Origin: Propionibacteriaceae bacterium
GTDB taxonomy: Bacteria > Actinomycetota > Actinomycetes > Propionibacteriales > Propionibacteriaceae
DNA: 53,523 nt
Assembly (NCBI GenBank): GCA_030532575.1
Contig: JAUNKV010000019.1
Coordinates: 1 to 53,523 of the forward strand
Direction of reading: 5' to 3'
Part shown: positions 47,570 to 53,523 of the stretch, in pieces
How positions within the stretch are numbered: the stretch's first letter is position 1
How the letters are laid out: each line of letters begins with the position of its first letter
Program-made: the position numbers and the translations under genes
The notes under the pieces: model-generated
The model's database searches: none
Seen by the model: the letters and a program-made list of their open reading frames with translations, nothing else
Told to the model about the DNA's origin: nothing

Positions 47570-49959
47570 AGAAACAGCACTGGACCCCCGCCGAGGACGA
47601 GCTCCTGCGCCAGCACGGCCCCACCCTGCCCTGGCCGGAGCTGGAGGCGTTGTTGCCGGGCCGCACCCAAGCTGCCATCAGGAAGCGGGTGTGTCACTTG
47701 GGCATCGCCCGTCAGGCAGAACACCTCCCGTGGACCCCGGCCGAGGACGCACTGCTTCGTGAGCATGGCTCCACCCTGCCCTGGCCGGAGCTGGAGGCGT
47801 TGTTGCCGGGCCGCACCCAAGCTGCCATCAGGAAGCGGGTGTGTCACTTGGGCATCGCCCGTCAGGCAGAACACCTCCCGTGGACCCCGGCCGAGGACGC
47901 ACTGCTTCGTGAGCATGGCTCCACCCTGCCCTGGCCGGAGCTGGAGGCGTTGTTGCCGGGCCGCACCCAAGCTGCCATCAGGAAGCGGGTGTGTCACTTG
48001 GGCATCGCCCGTCAGGCAGAACACCTCCCGTGGACCCCGGCCGAGGACGCACTGTTGCGCCAGCATGGCCCGACCATGCCGTGGGAGGAACTCGAGGCGT
48101 TGTTGCCAGGACGCACCCAAGTAGCCATCAGGGCGCGGCTGCGTCACTTGGGTATTGCCCGTCAGGCAGGACACCTCCTGTGGAGTGTCGAGGAGGATGA
48201 GCTGCTGCGGAAGTTCAGGCCCACGACCTCGTGGGAGGACCTGGCGACACGTCTTCCCGGCCGCACCCTCACAGCCATCAAGAGGCGCTGTCGGACCCTC
48301 AACATCACCCCACGGGAGCCTGTATGGGCGTGGACGGATGAGGAAGAAGCGGTCTTGTACTCGTTGCCGCTCCATGCGGGTAAGGAAGCATTCCTGGAAG
48401 CCCTGCCGGGACGTTCCTGGAAGGCCATCCAGGCTCGCCTGAGAAGGAGGAAGAGGGAGCAGGCCGTCGGGGCCATGCCTGTGGTGAGGTGGACACCTGA
48501 GGAGGAAGCGCTGCTGCACAAGCATGGCCCCAACATGTCATTGTCGGAGCTGAAAGCGCTCCTCCCGGGCCGTACCGAGACCGCGATCTACACCCGACTG
48601 CGCACGCTGGGCATCACCCACCTGCTGGAACAGATTCCGTGGAGCCGTGAGGAGGATGAACTGCTGCGTGAGCTTGGAGCCACCGCCGTGTGGAAGGAGG
48701 TGAAAGCGGCTTTCCCGCAACGCTCAGAGGATGCTCTCAGGCAGCGGCTCCACCAGCTGGGAGTTTCACGCAGAAGCCTCGCGGGAAACAGAACTGGTCA
48801 AAGAGCACCAGATTGGAGCATCCAGGAGGACACCCTGCTGCGTGAGCACGGCTCCACCGCCTCATGGGAGCAGCTGGAAGCATTACTGCCGAGCAGAACA
48901 CGCAGCGCCATCCAGCAACGGTTTAACAACTTGGGCTTGCAACGTGAAGGGAGAAGGTGGCAGGAGACGGAGGACACCCTGTTGCGCTTTTTCGGAGCCC
49001 GCGCCCCCTGGGCGGAACTCCACAACGCCCTCCCCCACCGCAGTGTTCGTGCCCTGGTCTTCCGGCTGCACAGACTGGGGATCAAACGTGTCGGGCAAGG
49101 CCGGACCTGGACCAGGCAGGACCAGGATGATCTCCGCCGCTACCTCGCCGGTGACCTCCACACCCCTCCTGCCCCGGGAAGGTCTTGGACCCCCACCGAG
49201 GAGCAGCTCCTCCACCAGCATGGCCCCACCATGCCCTGGGACGAGCTCGAGGCGATGCTGCCCGGACGAAGTCGGAAAGCGATCACGACCCGCCTGGCCC
49301 GCTTGGGTATCCGTCGTACCGTGAGGGCGGGGGAGTGGACCCCTGCTGAGTTGGAAACCCTCAGCGAGCTCGAGCACGCTGACCGGGACACCCTGATGGC
49401 GGCTTTCCCCACCCGTACCTGGACCGCGATCTATGCCCGCCTGACCACCCAACGCCACACAGCAGGCCGGACCCGACCCCGCCGCTCCTGGACCCCAGCC
49501 GAGAACACCCTCCTCCACGAACACGGCCCCACCGCCTCATGGCAGGAACTCCACGCACTCCTGCCAGGGCGGAGTCTGAAATCCATCCGTATCCAGATGA
49601 ACCGCCTGGCCATCTACCGCGCTCCCACCACCCATTACTCTCCAACACGACGGTCCTGGACCCCCACCGAGGAGCAGCTCCTCCACCAGCATGGCCCCAC
49701 CATGCCGTGGGAGGAACTCGAGGCGTTGTTGCCGGGCCGCACCCTGGATGCGATCAAGGCCCGTCTGACCCACCTAGGTGTTCGTCGTGTCACCACCCGC
49801 TCCAGCCCCCGTCGCCCTTGGACCCCTGCTGAGGACGCGATCCTGCGTGAACTCGGTCACGCCGCCGACATGTCCACCCTCAAGGCTGCTCTTCCCGACC
49901 GCGCCGAGGAAGCCATCCGCTACCGACTCCGCACCCTCAACCTCCCCCGCATGCGGTAG
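47566..49959 (+). CDS. Myb/SANT-like protein with sixteen tandem repeats
   Basis: 797 residues from the ATG at 47566, overlapping the previous stop. It is built almost only of about 50-residue units beginning W(T/S)xxEDxLL and containing LPGR(T/S)xxAI. I count 16 units; the 11th (WTRQDQDDL) lacks the third helix. Between Arg-Thr/Ser and the following Arg the residues vary strongly (QAAIRK, LTAIKR, WKAIQA, ETAIYT, EDALRQ, RSAIQQ, VRALVF, LKSIRI), as expected of recognition helices. Units 2 and 3 are DNA-identical. It probably binds or coats DNA. I know no described bacterial protein of this size made of such repeats. Confidence 0.85.
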   Translation: MKKQHWTPAEDELLRQHGPTLPWPELEALLPGRTQAAIRKRVCHLGIARQAEHLPWTPAEDALLREHGSTLPWPELEALLPGRTQAAIRKRVCHLGIARQAEHLPWTPAEDALLREHGSTLPWPELEALLPGRTQAAIRKRVCHLGIARQAEHLPWTPAEDALLRQHGPTMPWEELEALLPGRTQVAIRARLRHLGIARQAGHLLWSVEEDELLRKFRPTTSWEDLATRLPGRTLTAIKRRCRTLNITPREPVWAWTDEEEAVLYSLPLHAGKEAFLEALPGRSWKAIQARLRRRKREQAVGAMPVVRWTPEEEALLHKHGPNMSLSELKALLPGRTETAIYTRLRTLGITHLLEQIPWSREEDELLRELGATAVWKEVKAAFPQRSEDALRQRLHQLGVSRRSLAGNRTGQRAPDWSIQEDTLLREHGSTASWEQLEALLPSRTRSAIQQRFNNLGLQREGRRWQETEDTLLRFFGARAPWAELHNALPHRSVRALVFRLHRLGIKRVGQGRTWTRQDQDDLRRYLAGDLHTPPAPGRSWTPTEEQLLHQHGPTMPWDELEAMLPGRSRKAITTRLARLGIRRTVRAGEWTPAELETLSELEHADRDTLMAAFPTRTWTAIYARLTTQRHTAGRTRPRRSWTPAENTLLHEHGPTASWQELHALLPGRSLKSIRIQMNRLAIYRAPTTHYSPTRRSWTPTEEQLLHQHGPTMPWEELEALLPGRTLDAIKARLTHLGVRRVTTRSSPRRPWTPAEDAILRELGHAADMSTLKAALPDRAEEAIRYRLRTLNLPRMR
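47621..48050 (+). repeat. Perfect 150-bp tandem repeat inside the Myb gene
   Basis: Units begin at 47581, 47731, 47881 and 48031. 47731-47880 and 47881-48030 are identical over 150 bp. Unit 1 is identical from 47621 on and unit 4 up to about 48050. This shows recent expansion. Confidence 0.95.
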
Positions 49960-49969
49960 GATGACCCTT

Positions 49970-50100
49970 GTGGTTCCCCCTTGGTGGGGATAGCCCTGAC
50001 AGCTGACGTGGGAGGGGTCACCCGTGTTCCCCACCTGGTGGGGATGACCCACTTTGCAGTTACGGGGTACCAGTGCTCCCCACACCTGGTGGGGATACAA
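49970..50100. repeat. CRISPR-like palindromic repeats (three units)
   Basis: Units such as GTGTTCCCC-ACCTGGT-GGGGATGACCC, about 50 bp apart, follow the Myb gene. The segment between units is itself conserved (TTTGCAGTTACGGGGTACCA), and similar units occur at 53190-53318. No cas gene is present. They look like mobile palindromic repeats rather than a CRISPR array. Confidence 0.7.
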
Positions 50101-50145
50101 CAGCCGGGTGGAGGCCACCCCCAAAGGGTGACCTCCACCCGGCTG
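50101..50145. terminator. Bidirectional terminator-like hairpin
   Basis: A 20-bp stem with one mismatch (50101-50120 with 50126-50145) and loop CCAAA lies between the plus-strand Myb operon and the minus-strand zinc-finger gene. Confidence 0.75.
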
Positions 50146-50147
50146 CA

Positions 50148-50924
50148 TCACATCGACGACGACGTCGAGGTTGATGGTGGTGGTGTGGTGCGCCACCACC
50201 GGGCACCACGCCCCGGCCGCAACGGGATACCAGCCTGCTCGAGACACTCCCGCCGGTACTGCGACAAAGACCCCGCTGCGATGGCCTGCCACTGTTTCCG
50301 CATCCACCGGCCCAAACGTGTCGCTTCCTCACTGGCTCCTGGCCTGGCCGACGGCGGCACACCCGTCGAGCTCCACCACGTCAGATACTCACCCAGACGC
50401 TGCTCCCACAGCTCGTCATCCGCGACGACAGGGGACGAAGCACGAGCTCGTGTGGCCGCCGCGGCGATCGCGGCCTTCGCCCCGGCTGTCGCCTGACTGG
50501 ACGCCAGCTTGGCCGCTTCCACCGCCGCCGGGAGGTTCTCATCCCTGGCTGTCTCGAATCGTTTCCACCCAGCCGTCCCGACCCGGTCGCGGGACTGCTG
50601 GCTGATCAACCGTGAGGTCCCCAACGACACCAACGGGGTCTGCGCGGGAAGCTGATGCCGCTGCCGGTACTCCGCCACCGACATGCCATGACGGCCCGGA
50701 ATGTGGGAGGCCAACGACCCGAACCAGTGCCCACACTCATGACACAACACCCCGGTCTCGTCCCGCTCCACCACCCCGAGCAACCCGAACCCCGACGGAG
50801 CCGTCCCGACGTCCTCGTGGAGTTGGTGCATCGCCAACCCCAGTGTGCGGCGACGCTGATGAGTCCCACACAGCCCACCCGTACGAGCACGCCGCTCACA
50901 CCACCGACACTGATCCTGACTCAT
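50148..50924 (-). CDS. MucR-like zinc-finger protein with helicase-associated-like domain
   Basis: 258 residues. An N-terminal Cys pattern (CRWCERRARTGGLCGTH) precedes the MucR/Ros-type finger VLCHECGHWFGSLASHIPGRHGMSVAEYRQRH. The C-terminal part LWEQRLGEYLTWWSSTGVPP, then RLGRWMRKQWQAIAAGSLSQYRRECLEQAGI, resembles helicase-associated (HA) DNA-binding units. The tail is Ser/Thr-rich. It overlaps the upstream HTH gene by 4 bp. A transcription factor is most likely. Confidence 0.75.
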   Translation of the reverse strand: MSQDQCRWCERRARTGGLCGTHQRRRTLGLAMHQLHEDVGTAPSGFGLLGVVERDETGVLCHECGHWFGSLASHIPGRHGMSVAEYRQRHQLPAQTPLVSLGTSRLISQQSRDRVGTAGWKRFETARDENLPAAVEAAKLASSQATAGAKAAIAAAATRARASSPVVADDELWEQRLGEYLTWWSSTGVPPSARPGASEEATRLGRWMRKQWQAIAAGSLSQYRRECLEQAGIPLRPGRGARWWRTTPPPSTSTSSSM

Positions 50925-51274
50925 CCTGCACCCCCAGTCTCGAGGGTGGTATCAGCCACCACCACCCTTGGGGTGGCCCGCACCACAGCAAACGCCACCG
51001 CACGCTGCCACCCAGCAGGCATCTCCCCCTCATCATCCAGCACACCCACCACCACCAGCCCACCACTGGCGTGGGCCTGCTCCACATGATGGGCCACCAC
51101 CTCCTCAAAGTGCTGGAACAGTTGGAGCAGTTCCTCCCCCCGGGAGGTGGGAATCTCACGATCCCCACCCTCCCAGCGCTGCACCGCCCGCTTCTGCACC
51201 CCGAACAGCCCCGCCAGGTCCTGCTGGGACAGACCCATCCCCTCCCGCAACACCCGGAACAGCGACCCTGTCAT
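50921..51274 (-). CDS. Cro/C1-type HTH regulator
   Basis: 117 residues from the ATG at 51274. The HTH spans residues 5-50 (LFRVLREGMGLSQQDLAGLFGVQKRAVQRWEGGDREIP). A helical segment then leads to a beta-type domain (GGLVVVGVLDD, AVAFAVVRATPRVVVADTTL). Overlaps neighbours on both sides (TGATG and ATGA). Likely represses its own operon through the operator at 51675-51691. Confidence 0.8.
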   Translation of the reverse strand: MTGSLFRVLREGMGLSQQDLAGLFGVQKRAVQRWEGGDREIPTSRGEELLQLFQHFEEVVAHHVEQAHASGGLVVVGVLDDEGEMPAGWQRAVAFAVVRATPRVVVADTTLETGGAG

Positions 51275-51618
51275 CACCACGGCGTCACCACCGGGATGTC
51301 CTCCAGCTCCAGCCCCCACCGCATCAGCAACTCGTTCTCCACCGTGATGAAGGGGGCCTCGTCCTCCCACGCCACCGGAGCGACCGCATCATCCAGACCG
51401 ACACACACATCATCCCCCTCACCCCCCGGCACGGGCCGGTAATCCGGATGCTCATCCACCGGCACCCACTCATCATCGAGCAGGACCTCCACCCTGCACC
51501 CAGTCACGGTGCACGGCGCGAACCAGTCATCCCGCACCGTCTCCCGGACCTCATCCCAAACCAGCCGGAACTCCCCGGTGATCGCGCAATGGCCATTGCT
51601 CGCAGTCAACACAGACAT
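51274..51618 (-). CDS. Acidic protein of unknown function
   Basis: 114 residues, with CTGGAGGA upstream. Starts MSVLTASNGHCAITGEFRLVWDEVR and is rich in Asp, Glu and Trp (WVPVDEHPDYRPVPGGEGDD). Two Cys near the N-terminus are separated by 25 residues (HCAITG, PCTVTGC). No family recognised. First gene of the three-gene minus-strand operon. Confidence 0.65.
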   Translation of the reverse strand: MSVLTASNGHCAITGEFRLVWDEVRETVRDDWFAPCTVTGCRVEVLLDDEWVPVDEHPDYRPVPGGEGDDVCVGLDDAVAPVAWEDEAPFITVENELLMRWGLELEDIPVVTPW

Positions 51619-51668
51619 GACGTCCTCCAGTAGGGGGTTTACGGTCGACAGGTGCCGACCTCACCCCC

Positions 51669-51697
51669 ACTCTAGGACGCCTAAGACGTCCAAACAA
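51669..51697 (-). promoter_or_regulatory. Minus-strand promoter with operator in the spacer
   Basis: On the minus strand: -35 TTGTTT (51697-51692), 17-base spacer and -10 TAGAGT (51674-51669). The spacer GGACGTCTTAGGCGTCC is a near-palindrome (two mismatched pairs). It lies back to back with the plus-strand promoter at 51704. Confidence 0.65.
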
Positions 51698-51703
51698 CCC
51701 CAC

Positions 51704-51760
51704 TTGATAACACCCGAAAACGGGTGTAAACTCGGTTGCGAGATCGGGGACCAGCCCCGA
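51704..51760 (+). promoter_or_regulatory. Second copy of the ACACCCG promoter, operator and leader hairpin
   Basis: -35 TTGATA (51704-51709), spacer with ACACCCG-AAAA-CGGGTGT (51710-51727) and -10 TAAACT (51727-51732). Leader hairpin TCGGGG (51744-51749) with CCCCGA (51755-51760). Same order as 139-195. Confidence 0.75.
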
Positions 51761-51781
51761 CCACACCCGAGGAGGAACACC

Positions 51782-52333
51782 ATGACCCCCCAGAACACCG
51801 ATCGCATCCGATACATCTCCGATGGGCTCGGAGAGCCCTACTGGAAGGTTGATGGGAGGGGCCAGTACTGGACCCGCCAGGCCGCCGAGGAGGCTCTGGC
51901 GAAGAAGGAAGCCATCCGAGCCAAGAAGAAGGCCCTCCACATGGCGTACCAGGCCGTCGGGCTGGAACTGGGGGTCCTCAAGATCCCCAACCGGCGGCTG
52001 CGCCGGATGGTCTTCAGCGGCTACGTCGCCATGAAGAACGGCGTCGAGGTGGCCCGCTGGAGCACCCTCGATGACGTCCCCACCGACCCCACCCTGCTCG
52101 ACATCCCCGATGATGTCGAGCAGCCGGAGCCCGCTCCGGTGGTCGAGCAGGCACCGGCTCCAGTGCGAGGAACCATCACCGACAGCCAAGTCGACCAGAT
52201 CATGGCCCTGATCTGGGAAGGCCGCCACGAAGAGGGCGGCTTCTACGTCGGCCCCACCACCCGGGAGGGTGTGGAGGCCATGAGCAGAGAGGACGCCGAC
52301 CTCTACCTCACCTCCCTCCAAGGTGAGTACTAA
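51782..52333 (+). CDS. Hypothetical protein behind the ACACCCG promoter
   Basis: 183 residues from the ATG at 51782 after GAGGAGGAAC. Starts MTPQNTDRIRYISDGLGEPYWKV. Basic and helical region at 35-65 (EEALAKKEAIRAKKKALHM). A Pro/Glu-rich linker leads to a C-terminal unit (TDSQVDQIMALIWEGRHEEGGFYVG, then REDADLYLTSLQGEY) that resembles the 45559 product. It shares promoter and leader with the 218 gene. Function unknown. Confidence 0.72.
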   Translation: MTPQNTDRIRYISDGLGEPYWKVDGRGQYWTRQAAEEALAKKEAIRAKKKALHMAYQAVGLELGVLKIPNRRLRRMVFSGYVAMKNGVEVARWSTLDDVPTDPTLLDIPDDVEQPEPAPVVEQAPAPVRGTITDSQVDQIMALIWEGRHEEGGFYVGPTTREGVEAMSREDADLYLTSLQGEY

Positions 52334-52345
52334 CCCCCCACCCGG

Positions 52346-52373
52346 GGGCCGGGACCGCGCCAGGTCCCGGCCC
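52346..52373 (+). terminator. Hairpin between the 51782 and 52398 genes
   Basis: GGGCCGGGACC (52346-52356) pairs with GGTCCCGGCCC (52363-52373). No U-run; the next gene starts 24 bases on. Same arrangement as the hairpin at 527-561. Confidence 0.55.
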
Positions 52374-52397
52374 TCCCGGGCTATCAGGAAAGGAAAC

Positions 52398-53135
52398 ATG
52401 ATGGCGACGAAACGTCCGGTCTTTGACCGGATGTCCGCGGGACGGTTCGCGGCCCTGCGCCACCTCACCGGCCTCAGTACCGAGGAGCTCGCCGACGAAC
52501 TCGGCGTGAATCCCCGCACTGTGCGTTCCTGGGGCAGGGGCCGTGACCCCATCCCGGAACGGATTGAGGAGGAGATGAACGCGATCCTGACCCGTCAGGG
52601 CCAGGTCTTCGACGAGATTCTTGCCTCCGGCGCCCCGGTCATCATCCCCGACAACGACCCCGACCATGCGGGGAAGCCCTCGGGCTGGTGGCTCGGGGTA
52701 GCGGCCCGGGTACTGGCTGCCGACCCCTCCCGGGCGGTGCGGTGGTGGGACGAGCTCACCCCCACCGCCCGAGCCCTGGAATGGGTCCTCCACGATGCGG
52801 GGATCGAGGAGGTTCTGTGCACTGCCAAGCCCAAGGCCTGGAGTGTGCAGACTCCCTCCTACCGGGTTCGGCTCCGGCACCGAAAGAGTCGGCAGGAACT
52901 CATCGATGCCGCACCCAGTGGTGAGCAGCCCCGCCTTCGTGAGATCGTCGAGACCTGGTACAGCAGTGACTATCAGGGCCACGACCTCGATGAGCATCGG
53001 ATGGGGGCTGTCTGGGGGGACCAGACCTGGCAGGAGTGGATCGAGTACCACGCCGACCGGATCGGCGAGCAGTGGGAACCCGTCGGGCTGATCCCCCACC
53101 CCGAAAGTGGGGGAGGCCTCATCTGGCCCTACTAA
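52398..53135 (+). CDS. HTH protein, long paralogue of the 46698 gene
   Basis: 245 residues from the ATG at 52398 after CAGGAAAGG. The N-terminal HTH (RFAALRHLTGLSTEELADELGVNPRTVRSWGRG) is followed by IPERIEEEMNAIL and GWWLGVAARVLAADPSRAVRWWDE, blocks shared with the 46698 protein. The C-terminal 120 residues (VQTPSYRVRLRHRKSRQELIDAAP, WGDQTWQEWIEYHADRIGEQW) have no counterpart there. Likely a regulator. Confidence 0.75.
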   Translation: MMATKRPVFDRMSAGRFAALRHLTGLSTEELADELGVNPRTVRSWGRGRDPIPERIEEEMNAILTRQGQVFDEILASGAPVIIPDNDPDHAGKPSGWWLGVAARVLAADPSRAVRWWDELTPTARALEWVLHDAGIEEVLCTAKPKAWSVQTPSYRVRLRHRKSRQELIDAAPSGEQPRLREIVETWYSSDYQGHDLDEHRMGAVWGDQTWQEWIEYHADRIGEQWEPVGLIPHPESGGGLIWPY

Positions 53136-53138
53136 CCC

Positions 53139-53165
53139 GGGTATCCTCACCCTCATCGGATACCC
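53139..53165 (+). terminator. Small hairpin after the 52398 gene
   Basis: GGGTATCC (53139-53146) pairs with GGATACCC (53158-53165) across an 11-base loop, directly after the stop. Confidence 0.5.
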
Positions 53166-53189
53166 CTGCCGGTCCGATGGCGGGCTTCC

Positions 53190-53318
53190 TGTGTTCCTCA
53201 CCCCCCGTGGGGATGACCCGTCTTGCGGCTACGGGGTCCCACTGCTCCCCCAGACATGGGGGATGACCCGTTGTGCAGTTGCGGGGTACCAGTGTTCCCC
53301 CAGGTATGGGGGATGAAA
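53190..53318. repeat. CRISPR-like palindromic repeats upstream of trxB
   Basis: Units TGCTCCCCCAGACATGGGGGA and GTGTTCCCCCAGGTATGGGG, each followed by GATGACCC or GATGAAAC, are spaced about 50 bp. The intervening TTGTGCAGTTGCGGGGTACCA is conserved and matches the interval at 50052-50071. Same family as 49970-50100. Confidence 0.75.
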
Positions 53319-53321
53319 CAA

Positions 53322-53364
53322 ACAGGGGAGGGGCCAGCAGACATCTTGCTGGCCCCTCCCCTGT
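53322..53364. terminator. Strong terminator-like hairpin before trxB
   Basis: A perfect 18-bp stem (53322-53339 with 53347-53364) has a 7-base loop. It would insulate trxB from upstream transcription. Confidence 0.75.
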
Positions 53365-53402
53365 GTCCACAGATTCCACCACATGACACCAAAGAAAGAA
53401 CC

Positions 53403-53523
53403 ATGAGCATTCACGATCTGATCATCATCGGCTCTGGCCCGGCCGGGTACACCGCCGCCATCTACGCGGCCCGCGCGGCCCTGAACCCCGTCGTCTTCGA
53501 GGGTGCGTTCAGCAGCGGCGGCG
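53403..53523 (+). CDS. trxB: Thioredoxin reductase, 5' end (partial)
   Basis: The first 40 residues read [20 protein letters not shown] and then [14 protein letters not shown]. This is the N-terminal FAD-binding GxGxxG motif and the following strand of thioredoxin reductase. The gene runs off the window end. The enzyme uses NADPH to reduce thioredoxin. The terminal codons of a trxB open the window on the same strand. About 250 codons between them are not included. Confidence 0.92.
   Translation, partial: MSIHDLIIIGSGPAGYTAAIYAARAALNPVVFEGAFSSGG

Noticed and set aside
49970-53318. CRISPR array
   Set aside because: Repeat hairpins look like type I-E, but the intervals are conserved, about 22-27 bp, and there are only three units per site with no cas genes.
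1-53523. Integrative element inserted in trxB
   Set aside because: No integrase and no direct-repeat attachment sites at the ends; rep, par and kfrA-type genes are present. A plasmid explains the ends better, though integration is not excluded.
1-53523. tRNA or rRNA genes
   Set aside because: No cloverleaf or rRNA-like segment was noticed on either strand; no program was run.

Overview
The window is high-GC actinobacterial DNA (Actinomycetota). Many genes start at GTG or overlap by 4 bp, and the gene families are typical of actinobacterial conjugative plasmids: a MobF relaxase fused to helicase and primase domains, a split VirB4-like ATPase pair, a DUF4913-like protein, an M23/NlpC-P60 hydrolase and a Snf2/methylase giant protein. 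I cannot name the genus. The window has rep, parA, a ParB-like gene, a KfrA-like gene and a serine resolvase, and no tyrosine integrase, so I read it as a conjugative plasmid of about 54 kb. It starts with the last 17 codons of thioredoxin reductase (trxB) and ends with the first 40 codons of trxB on the same strand. About 250 middle codons are absent. The simplest explanation is a circular or tandem replicon cut inside trxB.

Layout. 0-4.7 kb: small accessory genes under palindrome-controlled promoters, then a serine resolvase and an HTH gene. 4.8-8.5 kb: KfrA-like regulator, an unknown protein, a VbhA-like antitoxin and a Fic toxin, then an HNH nuclease and a coiled-coil protein on the minus strand. 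The unknown protein and the Fic toxin share a homologous C-terminus. 8.6-14.4 kb: possible oriT and the relaxase-helicase-primase. 14.4-23.4 kb (minus): an eight-gene type IV secretion operon with nearly all genes overlapping. 23.5-31.3 kb: HTH regulator, peptidoglycan hydrolase, an MNKYG-type plasmid protein and a 1,666-residue methylase/helicase. 31.3-33.5 kb: C5 methyltransferase and two small genes. 33.7-38.4 kb: replication and partition, including repeated centromere-like leaders, a 149-bp inverted repeat and a pseudogene of Myb-type repeats. 38.9-45.5 kb: cargo (tandem small membrane proteins, a secreted protein, a Dam methylase, a ParB-fold protein and a NACHT NTPase). 45.5-50 kb: an operon that ends in two proteins built of tandem Myb/SANT-like repeats (3 and 16 units). 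50-53.4 kb: small zinc-finger and HTH regulators, CRISPR-like palindromic repeats, then trxB.

How it works together. Transfer genes and a cell-wall hydrolase move the DNA. The methylases, the Snf2-like protein and the NACHT/ParB pair look like anti-restriction and defence. Rep/Par/KfrA keep the plasmid. Small HTH proteins appear to control at least seven promoters through palindromes placed in or across the -35/-10 spacer. The most novel elements are the Myb-like repeat operon and the conjugation-linked Fic module with its shared C-terminal domain.
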